6,595 bases of DNA from Candidatus Nitrosocosmicus sp. (GCA_030452275.1 JAKDMR010000118.1:1-6595), one strand, 5' to 3'; shown: positions 1 to 5,662, counted from the first letter of the stretch. The notes: generated by a model not told the origin, from the sequence alone. Program-made: numbers and translations.

Positions 1-14
1 ATTTTAAGTAAATT

Positions 15-647
15 ATGTCGCTTATTATTTTCATGAGGCATGGTCAAGCCTATAACAATGTCAAAAGACTGTTAGTTGGAAGAAACCTTGAATCTCATTT
101 GACCGAATTAGGTCGAAAACAGGTTAAACAAAGCAGCGAATTACTAAAGTCAATTCCGATTCACAAAATTTACTCTAGTCCAGTAATCAGGACTGTAGAA
201 ACTGCAGAAATTGCATCAGAGACACTAGGTCTAGATTACGAATTAGATGAAAGATTATTTGAAATCGAATTAGGCAAATTAGTTGGCCTTTATTATGACG
301 ATGTTTTATCTGCTCACGGTGATTTGTTTGCAAAATTTTATTCGGATAATGATGACGAAAACTCTTTACTCGAATTTGAAGTGGAATCCTTTGGTTCTGT
401 AAGGGAAAGAATTCGAAATTTATTGCAAGAATTCGTCGGAAAACATGTAGATGAAAACATACTCTTAATATCTCATTTGGATCCAATCAAAGCTGCGATT
501 TCGCTAGCTATGAATATAAAGCCATCATCAGTATACAGCGTTCAAGTCCCAAATGCCTCTATTAATGTATTAAAGAGCTATCAAGATAATTTAACATTAT
601 GTGGCCTTAATATCTTAAATATGGAGCGATTTCTCACCGAATTTTAA
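15..647 (+). CDS. Histidine phosphatase family protein (phosphoglycerate-mutase-like)
   Basis: A 210-residue soluble protein of the histidine phosphatase (branch 1, phosphoglycerate-mutase-like) superfamily. The signature RHG is at residues 8-10, with His9 the expected phospho-acceptor. The second conserved block, SSPVIRTVETA, lies near residues 54-64 and supplies Arg59. Glu83, in LFEIELG, fits the acid/base position, and His154, in LLISHLDP, is the second catalytic His. The length is normal for the family and there is no signal peptide or membrane segment, so it should be cytoplasmic. The substrate cannot be read from sequence: members include cofactor-dependent phosphoglycerate mutases, sugar phosphatases and protein or nucleotide phosphatases. 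The ATG at 15 gives the full N-terminal strand before RHG. It is separated from the oxidase genes by 151 bases with T-runs, so it is probably its own transcription unit. Confidence 0.93.
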   Translation: MSLIIFMRHGQAYNNVKRLLVGRNLESHLTELGRKQVKQSSELLKSIPIHKIYSSPVIRTVETAEIASETLGLDYELDERLFEIELGKLVGLYYDDVLSAHGDLFAKFYSDNDDENSLLEFEVESFGSVRERIRNLLQEFVGKHVDENILLISHLDPIKAAISLAMNIKPSSVYSVQVPNASINVLKSYQDNLTLCGLNILNMERFLTEF

Positions 648-649
648 TA

Positions 650-690
650 TTTTTATTCGAGCTAATTGATTTAAGTATCGTTTTATTTTT
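650..690 (+). terminator. T-rich stretches after the phosphatase gene
   Basis: T-runs at 650-654, 681-684 and 686-690 follow the stop codon at 645-647. Archaeal transcription commonly ends at T-runs without a hairpin, so this fits a weak terminator separating the phosphatase from the oxidase genes. No stem-loop was seen. Confidence 0.35.
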
Positions 691-744
691 CATTCATTAT
701 TTTGTTTGGTCATGTGTTTGCCATTTATCAAACTGACATTAGCA

Positions 745-798
745 AAAACCTTAAATGACAGAAAGATTCACCAATCAAAAGAGAGTGGAGATTAAGGT
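745..798 (+). promoter_or_regulatory. Promoter-like sequence and Shine-Dalgarno site of the oxidase subunit II genes
   Basis: An A/T-rich element around 747-757 (AACCTTAAAT) lies about 45 bases before the ATG at 799, a reasonable place for a TATA box with a short leader. GTGGAG at 785-790, eight bases from the ATG, is a good Shine-Dalgarno match and fixes the start at 799. The TATA assignment is tentative. The ribosome-binding site is more secure. Confidence 0.4.
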
Positions 799-1074
799 AT
801 GGCTTTTTCCTCTGTTAACAAAATATTGTTGATTTTCATATTTAGTTCTATGGCTGTAATAGGTATTCAAAGTATACTCCAAATAGTTTATGCTGCTGAA
901 GGTGGTGAGACTGTGATCCGTCGAGTTGAGATTTGGGGTTTGTTTTATAGAATGATGGTTGCGGCCTTTGTTGTTGGAGCTATAGTTCAGGGTTTGAATG
1001 TTTATATTACTTGGAGATTTAGGGAGTCCAATCCTCGTTTTAAAAATATTGATAATAGTGGAGGTAAAATGTAG
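799..1074 (+). CDS. Small membrane protein, probable helix-I half of a split cytochrome oxidase subunit II
   Basis: A 91-residue membrane protein directly before coxB. Residues 8-31 are hydrophobic and end in VYAAEG, which reads as a cleavable signal peptide (cut near A32/A33). A second hydrophobic helix covers about 47-71 and is followed by the basic segment TWRFRESNPR, which should stay in the cytoplasm. In ordinary CoxB, helix I ends in a very similar Arg-rich motif and is followed by a cytoplasmic loop and helix II. The next gene starts exactly at such a helix II. The inference is that this protein supplies helix I of subunit II in trans. The start has a GGAG ribosome-binding site eight bases upstream. 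Its stop codon TAG (1072-1074) shares its last G with the GTG start of coxB, so the two are translationally coupled. The gene call is strong. The function rests on topology, motif and position. It could instead be a lineage-specific small accessory subunit. Confidence 0.85.
   Translation: MAFSSVNKILLIFIFSSMAVIGIQSILQIVYAAEGGETVIRRVEIWGLFYRMMVAAFVVGAIVQGLNVYITWRFRESNPRFKNIDNSGGKM
1060..1065 (+). promoter_or_regulatory. Strong Shine-Dalgarno site deciding the GTG start of coxB
   Basis: GGAGGT lies inside the last codons of the 91-residue gene, eight bases before the GTG at 1074. The coxB frame is closed by a TAA at 1065-1067, so coxB cannot extend further upstream and does not read through from the previous gene. 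This supports independent initiation at 1074 over a frameshift fusion. Confidence 0.8.
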
Positions 1075-2027
1075 TGGGGCACAGTACTCCGGAATGGGTG
1101 TTCATAGGTGCCGTCACTGCGATCCTGATTTGGGTGGGGGCGGAATCATGGAATGTAGAACATAGCTTGGAGTATGCACCCCCTAATTCGGAAACCGTAA
1201 GAGTGGTAGGCCAGCAATGGTTTTGGTCATTTCAGCATGCTGATGGTACTCAGGAAATAAACGAGCTTCACATAAAGGAGGGAATACCTTACAGGTTCGA
1301 AATAGTTTCAAATGATGTCGTTCATAGTTTTAGCATCCCGGATTTTGCTATACTCATGGATGCAGTACCGGGAAGAGTTAATACCGTTTGGAATGTCTTC
1401 GATGAACAAGGCGAATATCTAATTCAATGCAGAGAATATTGCGGTATGCTCCATCAGGATATGAGGGCAAGATTATTCGTTGAACCCAATACTGATAATG
1501 CTACTGCTGTTTCAAGTGAGTCAGAGCCTACAATATCCCAGGGTAGTGGAACGGCTATTATAATTGCACCAGGTGGGGGTGAAGTAGGTTCTACTGGGAG
1601 CGGAACGATGAGAGTAGTTGAACCAAGAAATTTGACTCAGGCACCTGCCAACGATTCTACTGCGGCTACCAATGCTACAGACGGTAACACCACTTCCTCC
1701 GGGAATGCTTCATCAACAGCTTCAGCATCTGGTCCAACTTTGTCTATTCCTGCAGGTGCTGCAACTCCTGGAAATCCGGCTTACGCACCAGACACATTGA
1801 CAGTTACAAAGGGAGATGTAATCACAGTGACAAACGACGATACTGCACCCCATACTGTAACCAATGGAGCTACTCCTGGCGATGCTGATGCTGGACAATT
1901 GTTTGATACCAGCATTATGATGCCCGCAGCAACAGCTCAAATAGATACAGCTACCGTAGAAGCGGGAGATCATCCTTTCCATTGTACTGTACATCCTTTC
2001 ATGACTGGAACACTCACGGTACAATAA
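1074..2027 (+). CDS. coxB: Cytochrome c oxidase subunit II (CuA) fused to a plastocyanin domain
   Basis: A 317-residue subunit II of an aa3-like oxidase, accepting electrons at the outer membrane face and passing them to CoxA. A single transmembrane helix lies at about residues 8-24, where canonical CoxB has two. The CuA cupredoxin domain spans about 40-137. It has the GQQWFW electron-entry motif (46-51) and a complete CuA site: His84, Cys119, Glu121, Cys123, His127 and Met130. A Ser/Thr/Asn-rich linker (about 138-219) carries six N-X-S/T sequons. The C-terminal domain (about 220-317) is plastocyanin-like with a complete type 1 copper site: His260, Cys304, His307 and Met310. The fusion puts a copper carrier where caa3 oxidases have a fused cytochrome c. 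The start is GTG, overlapping the previous stop by one base, with GGAGGT upstream. The missing first helix is probably the 91-residue protein. Identification as CoxB is firm. The electron route through the fused domain is inferred. Confidence 0.96.
   Translation: MGHSTPEWVFIGAVTAILIWVGAESWNVEHSLEYAPPNSETVRVVGQQWFWSFQHADGTQEINELHIKEGIPYRFEIVSNDVVHSFSIPDFAILMDAVPGRVNTVWNVFDEQGEYLIQCREYCGMLHQDMRARLFVEPNTDNATAVSSESEPTISQGSGTAIIIAPGGGEVGSTGSGTMRVVEPRNLTQAPANDSTAATNATDGNTTSSGNASSTASASGPTLSIPAGAATPGNPAYAPDTLTVTKGDVITVTNDDTAPHTVTNGATPGDADAGQLFDTSIMMPAATAQIDTATVEAGDHPFHCTVHPFMTGTLTVQ
1731..2027 (+). repeat. Plastocyanin-domain repeat, copy 1 (3' end of coxB)
   Basis: These 297 bases (98 codons plus stop) align without a gap to 3972-4268, at a constant offset of 2241. 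By hand count, 70 of 98 residues are identical. DNA identity is patchy: 1769-1786 matches exactly, 1803-1845 matches with one difference, and 1981-1999 matches exactly. The two copies flank coxA. Confidence 0.9.
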
Positions 2028-2034
2028 CTCTGCA

Positions 2035-2051
2035 TTTTTTTGTCCCTTTTT
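2035..2051 (+). terminator. T-run terminator after coxB
   Basis: Seven Ts at 2035-2041 and five at 2047-2051 start eight bases after the coxB stop. This is typical of archaeal hairpin-free termination and suggests coxB and coxA are at least partly separate transcripts. Confidence 0.55.
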
Positions 2052-2120
2052 GTAGAATCAATATAATATGGATATTACAATAAAAACGATAATTATTTAG
2101 AAATTTCCGCTTATTGAGAC

Positions 2121-2221
2121 TTTTTTATATGTTTTAGTATATTGTGTAACAAAGAGGAATCCAAATGCTTTTATAGACTTATTTCGATTTTATTGGATAT
2201 AGGGGTGTTATTGTCAAGAAA
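2121..2221 (+). promoter_or_regulatory. Promoter-like region of coxA
   Basis: The 194-base gap before coxA holds two TATA-like candidates: TTTTTATATG at 2122-2131 and CTTTTATA at 2169-2176. The second would place transcription start near 2200, with a leader of about 20 bases. AGGGGTG at 2201-2207 resembles a Shine-Dalgarno site but is 14 bases from the ATG at 2222, farther than usual. Which element is used cannot be decided from sequence. Confidence 0.35.
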
Positions 2222-3754
2222 ATGGTTCTAGAATTAAAAAAACCTCGACCCATATGGGAGATCATATTTTCTACTCATCATACTGATATCGGGCTATTGT
2301 ATATTATAGCCTCAATGGTGGCATTATTTGCTGGAGGCGGTCTAGCAATGGCGATCAGGGCTGAATTATTTTTACCTGGACTACAGGTATTCTCTGGCCA
2401 AGCAGATTTTTCAAGATTTTTCACGGTCCACGGAACAACTTTATTGTTTTTGTGGTTGCTCCCATTTGCTTCTGGGGTTGGTAATTATCTAATTCCTATT
2501 ATGGTTAGATACAAAGATATGGCATGGCCAAAACTTAATGCCGTTGCATTTTGGATTATTCCTCCGTGCATGTTTTTGGTTTGGGGGGGATTCTCTGATA
2601 CGACTTGGAATGCATATCCTCCATATTCTATATTAAAAGCCCCGGGCCCAGCCGCGGATATGTGGATAGTTGGGTTAAAGTTGCTGGGAATATCTTCTGT
2701 GCTAGGAGCCATTAATTTCGTTGTTACTATATTAAAAATGAAACATCCAGACTTGCCATTGATGAAAATGTCGTTGTTTAGCTGGGCAGTCTTGGCGACG
2801 TCACTAATGATTATTGTAGCAATTCCTACCTTTGCAGCATCATTGATAATGCTTTATACAGACAGGTTGGGCGTAACTGGATTCTTTAATCCTGAAATGG
2901 GTGGAGATCCTATAGCGTATCAACATTTGTTCTGGTTCACATTCCATCCGGAAGTCTACATATTTGTGCTTCCTGCCATTGGTATGATGTATGAGATAAT
3001 TCCTACATTCTCGAGGAAGCCTCTATTTAGCTACTATTCAGGTGTTGTGGCGCTGATAGTCATATCCATTATTGGCTTTGGTTCATGGGCACATCACATG
3101 TTCGCAGTCGGTATGAGTTTTACTGAAAAGACCGTATTCATGGTTGGGACTTTGGCTGCAGTGCCATCATCAGCTATGCACGTCTTTAACTTTTTAGCTA
3201 CCATGTGGGGTGGTAGAATTAAGTTTGCTGCGCCTATGCTGTTTTCGGTAGGAGCCATATTGCTGTTCTTTTCTGCGGGAGCAGGAGGTGTGGTAAATAC
3301 TGCGATGCCGCTGGACTTTCTGACTCACGACAGCTATTGGGTGGTCGGGCATTTCCACTTGTTTGTAATGGGGACCATATCGCTGGCGTTCACTGGGTTC
3401 ATTTACTATCTGTTCCCGCTGATAACAGGTAGAATGTATGATACTAGATTGGCGAAAGTACATTTCGTATTGACTTTTGTCGGAATTGCTGTAATATTTG
3501 GTGTACAACACATTCTGGGACTGTATGGATTGCCTAGAAGGGTTGTAGACTATCTGCCAATACCAGAGCTGATTATTATGAACCAAATAGCTAGTTTTGG
3601 GGGTTGGGCAATAGGCGCATCTTATGCAATATTCCTATATAACATGATAAAGTCCGCAATGTTTGGCAAACCAGCTAATCCAAAAGATCCATTCGAATTA
3701 GGGACCGGAGTTGAATACTACTATGACTACGCACGACGAGACCCACATCACTAA
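2222..3754 (+). CDS. coxA: Heme-copper oxidase subunit I (aa3-like, type A1 features)
   Basis: A 510-residue catalytic subunit of the terminal oxidase, with about 12 transmembrane helices. It reduces O2 to water and pumps protons. Ligands seen: His70 and His379 for the low-spin heme, His377 for heme a3, and His242, His291 and His292 for CuB. Tyr246 is in HPEVY and should form the His-Tyr cross-link. His369/Asp370 match the Mg-site pair, and Arg439/Arg440 match the heme-propionate arginines. D-pathway residues Asp99, Asn88 and Asn106 have the same spacing as Paracoccus D124, N113 and N131, and Glu244 matches E278. These are type A1 marks. The K-pathway Lys (Paracoccus K354) is replaced by His320, 28 residues after the second CuB His as in Paracoccus. 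There is no fused subunit III, and no coxC follows. The C-terminus overlaps the plastocyanin gene by 32 bases. The oxidase identity is certain. Heme type a is supported by the nearby ctaA. Confidence 0.98.
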   Translation: MVLELKKPRPIWEIIFSTHHTDIGLLYIIASMVALFAGGGLAMAIRAELFLPGLQVFSGQADFSRFFTVHGTTLLFLWLLPFASGVGNYLIPIMVRYKDMAWPKLNAVAFWIIPPCMFLVWGGFSDTTWNAYPPYSILKAPGPAADMWIVGLKLLGISSVLGAINFVVTILKMKHPDLPLMKMSLFSWAVLATSLMIIVAIPTFAASLIMLYTDRLGVTGFFNPEMGGDPIAYQHLFWFTFHPEVYIFVLPAIGMMYEIIPTFSRKPLFSYYSGVVALIVISIIGFGSWAHHMFAVGMSFTEKTVFMVGTLAAVPSSAMHVFNFLATMWGGRIKFAAPMLFSVGAILLFFSAGAGGVVNTAMPLDFLTHDSYWVVGHFHLFVMGTISLAFTGFIYYLFPLITGRMYDTRLAKVHFVLTFVGIAVIFGVQHILGLYGLPRRVVDYLPIPELIIMNQIASFGGWAIGASYAIFLYNMIKSAMFGKPANPKDPFELGTGVEYYYDYARRDPHH

Positions 3755-4268
3755 AACCTCACCCCAGCGTTTTATGAAGGGGTTGATAATTATAGGGATC
3801 ACCCTCGCATTCTTGGGGTATATTACAATTGTATATTGGGCAGATACTGCTAGTATTCCGCCACCCGTCTCTGCTCCACCACCTGCTCCCACTAGTGCTC
3901 CAGGGGCAGCATCTGAAACAACAAGTACTGGCGCTACAACCACGTCAAATGGTGCTGCGCCTGCTTCATCAGGTCCTACAATTTCAGTCCCTGCAGGTGC
4001 CTCAACTGCTGGAAATCCGGCTTACGCTCCAGACGCACTAACCGTTACAAAGGGAGATGTAATCACGGTGACAAACGACGATACTGTACCTCACACCGCA
4101 ACAAGTGGCACAGGACCACAGGATCCCAACTCGGCAACGCTGTTTGATACAAGCATTATCATGGCCGGTGAAACAGGACAAATAGATACGGCTAGTTTGG
4201 AAGCAGGGGACTATTCTTATTATTGTACTGTACATCCTTTTATGACGGGAACTATTACAGTACAATAA
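3723..4268 (+). CDS. Membrane-anchored plastocyanin-like blue copper protein
   Basis: A 181-residue cupredoxin anchored by one N-terminal helix (about residues 18-40, from MKGLIIIGIT). A Pro/Ala/Ser/Thr-rich linker (about 42-84) leads to a plastocyanin domain (about 84-181). The type 1 copper ligands are His124, Cys168, His171 and Met174, in the motif CTVHPFM. It probably sits on the outer face of the membrane and carries electrons to the oxidase or docks on it. The copper domain is about 71% identical, without gaps, to the C-terminal domain of CoxB. Unlike the CoxB linker, its linker has no N-X-S/T sequon. The start chosen is ATG 3723, with GGAG 12 bases upstream. TTG at 3711 is in frame but has GGAG directly against it, and ATG at 3774 would keep only the anchor onward. 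The 32-base overlap with coxA implies cotranscription and coupled translation. Confidence 0.93.
   Translation: MTTHDETHITKTSPQRFMKGLIIIGITLAFLGYITIVYWADTASIPPPVSAPPPAPTSAPGAASETTSTGATTTSNGAAPASSGPTISVPAGASTAGNPAYAPDALTVTKGDVITVTNDDTVPHTATSGTGPQDPNSATLFDTSIIMAGETGQIDTASLEAGDYSYYCTVHPFMTGTITVQ
3972..4268 (+). repeat. Plastocyanin-domain repeat, copy 2 (3' end of the anchored plastocyanin gene)
   Basis: Partner of 1731-2027. The best-conserved DNA blocks are 4010-4027, 4044-4086 (one difference in 43) and 4222-4240. Differences concentrate in the loop between the first His ligand and the LFDTSI motif, and just before the Cys ligand. Confidence 0.9.
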
Positions 4269-4276
4269 TTTTTTTT
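4269..4276 (+). terminator. T-run directly after the plastocyanin stop codon
   Basis: Eight Ts follow the TAA at 4266-4268 without a gap, a good archaeal terminator for the coxA-plastocyanin unit. Some read-through into ctaA, 43 bases downstream, remains possible. Confidence 0.55.
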
Positions 4277-4287
4277 ATTGCATCAAA

Positions 4288-4298
4288 ACTTAAAATAA
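4288..4298 (+). promoter_or_regulatory. TATA-like element before ctaA
   Basis: ACTTAAAATAA lies about 14-24 bases before the ATG at 4312, and no Shine-Dalgarno sequence is visible. This fits a largely leaderless ctaA transcript. Confidence 0.3.
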
Positions 4299-4311
4299 TA
4301 GAAATCAAGCC

Positions 4312-4824
4312 ATGAATTACGATAAGTTTCTTCAGGTTTTTTCAATTGGTACCTTGTGCGTATTGTTTGGATTAATGACCCTTGGTGGATACGTTAGTTC
4401 TACAGGTGTCGGTTTATCTTGTCCGCAGTGGCCATTATGTCCACAGGGATTGATTCCTTCTTATGAGTTTTTGATAGAGTATATTCATAGAACAGTTGCT
4501 GCATCTACCGGACTTTTGGTGTTTTTAACTATGATATTTGTACTTAGGGGAAAACATTCGCTTAAATCCACCAAGATATTTTCCATCATAGCAGCAGCTA
4601 CCGTTGTGGGCCAAATTACATTAGGGGCGATCGTTATCAATGAGAAATTACATGCAGATTTAGTAACTGCACACTTGGGTTTGGGCTTGGTCTTGTATAG
4701 CAGCATGATATATGTTGTGATAAACGTATACTATACAAATCTCAAACTAAAATCCCCACCGAATCCGTCTAAGCCGTCTGGACGTGATAATGGTAATACT
4801 CCTGAAGTAAGTTCCCCAACTTAG
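4312..4824 (+). CDS. ctaA: Compact (half-size) heme A synthase, CtaA/Cox15 family
   Basis: A 170-residue integral membrane protein with four predicted helices (about 7-28, 58-78, 88-108 and 116-140). It oxidises heme O to heme A, the cofactor of the neighbouring oxidase. Family marks include GGYVSSTG (25-32) and the extracellular Cys pair Cys37/Cys43 in SCPQWPLC. Glu56 and His59 in EYIHR correspond to the essential E57 and H60 of Bacillus subtilis CtaA. His121 in TAHLG is the second heme ligand (H123 in B. subtilis). Canonical CtaA is about 300 residues with eight helices in two homologous halves. This protein has one half only, like the compact archaeal type described from Aeropyrum pernix, and probably acts as a dimer. 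Residues about 146-170 form a hydrophilic, Pro/Ser-rich tail. No ctaB (heme O synthase) lies in this window. Confidence 0.93.
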   Translation: MNYDKFLQVFSIGTLCVLFGLMTLGGYVSSTGVGLSCPQWPLCPQGLIPSYEFLIEYIHRTVAASTGLLVFLTMIFVLRGKHSLKSTKIFSIIAAATVVGQITLGAIVINEKLHADLVTAHLGLGLVLYSSMIYVVINVYYTNLKLKSPPNPSKPSGRDNGNTPEVSSPT

Positions 4825-4847
4825 CAATAAATTAATTGTAAGCTGTA

Positions 4848-5525
4848 ATGCCGTCGTTTTCTGTAAAAACATTTAACAAAGAAAAAAAAACGATTTCGGG
4901 AAAAAATCTTATACCATATTTCTTAATCGCTTTCTTGGTGTTTTCTGTTTATTCATCAATTCCAACTCCATTTTTTACTGCAAATGCTCATTTCGATCGT
5001 TTTGCTTCATATAATAGCTCTGGAATGGGAATAGGTGACAAATATTATGTATTACAGCAATTAGAACCTGAATATGTAAAACCTAATGAACCTTCAAAAA
5101 TTATGTTTAGTATCCAAGACAAACACGGTAAAGACGTCTACGATGTTACAGTCACGGTTGAAATATATTCTATAAATGGAGAACGTGTTTTAGTGTTCCC
5201 ATGGACAACCCTAGAAACTGGAGATTTCACTATTCCATTTGTATTTACAAAAAATGGTAATTATCAAATTGTATTGAGTATACTAAATGAAGACATATCT
5301 AGCAGCAAAATACTTGATACCGTTCCTCCGCCACGAACCATTCTAAATGATAGTCTAAACTGCAATTGTGAAAGAGCTGTATTTAATGTTTCTATAACCG
5401 AGACTTTTGGATTGATCTCTACTCTTGCCATGTATGGCACAATTATTGGGGTTGTCATTGTGTTGGGAATCGTATTAATCTGGATATTTGTAAGTAGAAG
5501 GAAAAACAAGTCCAATCCTATCTAA
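4848..5525 (+). CDS. Unrecognised secreted, C-terminally membrane-anchored protein with predicted N-terminal His
   Basis: 225 residues; I do not recognise the family. The N-terminus is basic, then hydrophobic (about 20-38), ending in FTANA at 43-47. A signal-peptidase cut there would leave His48 as the first residue of the mature protein (HFDRF). Residues about 65-150 alternate polar and hydrophobic positions with short strands (for example DVTVTVEIYS and NYQIVLSI), suggesting an immunoglobulin-like beta-sandwich outside the cell. A CNC pair (Cys172, Cys174) precedes a transmembrane helix at about 188-215 and a basic cytoplasmic tail (SRRKNKS). Three N-X-S/T sequons occur, at 56, 167 and 180. 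It starts 23 bases after ctaA with no visible Shine-Dalgarno site, so it is probably cotranscribed with ctaA. Position, the exposed His and the Cys pair suggest a role in copper handling or oxidase assembly, but this is inference. An ordinary adhesive or structural ectodomain remains possible. Confidence 0.88.
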   Translation: MPSFSVKTFNKEKKTISGKNLIPYFLIAFLVFSVYSSIPTPFFTANAHFDRFASYNSSGMGIGDKYYVLQQLEPEYVKPNEPSKIMFSIQDKHGKDVYDVTVTVEIYSINGERVLVFPWTTLETGDFTIPFVFTKNGNYQIVLSILNEDISSSKILDTVPPPRTILNDSLNCNCERAVFNVSITETFGLISTLAMYGTIIGVVIVLGIVLIWIFVSRRKNKSNPI

Positions 5526-5550
5526 GGTCGAATTCATTAAATATTCCATG

Positions 5551-5556
5551 TTTTTT
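5551..5556 (+). terminator. Short T-run after the 225-residue protein gene
   Basis: Six Ts, 25 bases after the stop at 5523-5525. The run is followed by a weak 5-bp inverted repeat (5558-5562 with 5570-5574). Plausible as the end of the ctaA transcript. Confidence 0.35.
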
Positions 5557-5620
5557 GGTTGTGGGTGCAACAACAATTTCGCAGCATACCATATTCACGC
5601 GGCATTAGGGAAGTCAGATC

Positions 5621-5662
5621 AGCGAGGTGGGGCGAGGCGGGGCGAGGCGAAGCGAGACGGAG
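5621..5662 (+). repeat. GC-rich tandem repeat, four units of 10 bp
   Basis: Four back-to-back units, AGCGAGGTGG, GGCGAGGCGG, GGCGAGGCGA and AGCGAGACGG, followed by AG. The consensus is about RGCGAGGCGG. The tract is purine-rich on the + strand, highly GC-rich within AT-rich DNA, and contains several GG and GGGG tracts. Its function is unknown. Confidence 0.85.

Noticed and set aside
1060..1080. Programmed -1 frameshift joining the 91-residue protein to CoxB
   Set aside because: A TAA at 1065-1067 closes the coxB frame upstream of the overlap, no convincing slippery heptamer is present, and a strong Shine-Dalgarno site serves the GTG.
3194..3586. 130-codon open frame on the minus strand inside coxA
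   Set aside because: It lies entirely antisense to highly conserved CoxA motifs. Its composition is rich in Gln, Ser and Tyr, as expected from an antisense shadow.
3698..3943. 81-codon minus-strand frame across the end of coxA and the start of the plastocyanin gene
   Set aside because: Antisense shadow of the Pro/Ala-rich linker. No recognisable motif or plausible start region.
3829..4041. 70-codon + strand frame rich in Leu and Gln inside the plastocyanin gene
   Set aside because: Out-of-frame reading of the low-complexity linker codons. The plastocyanin frame has clear copper ligands.
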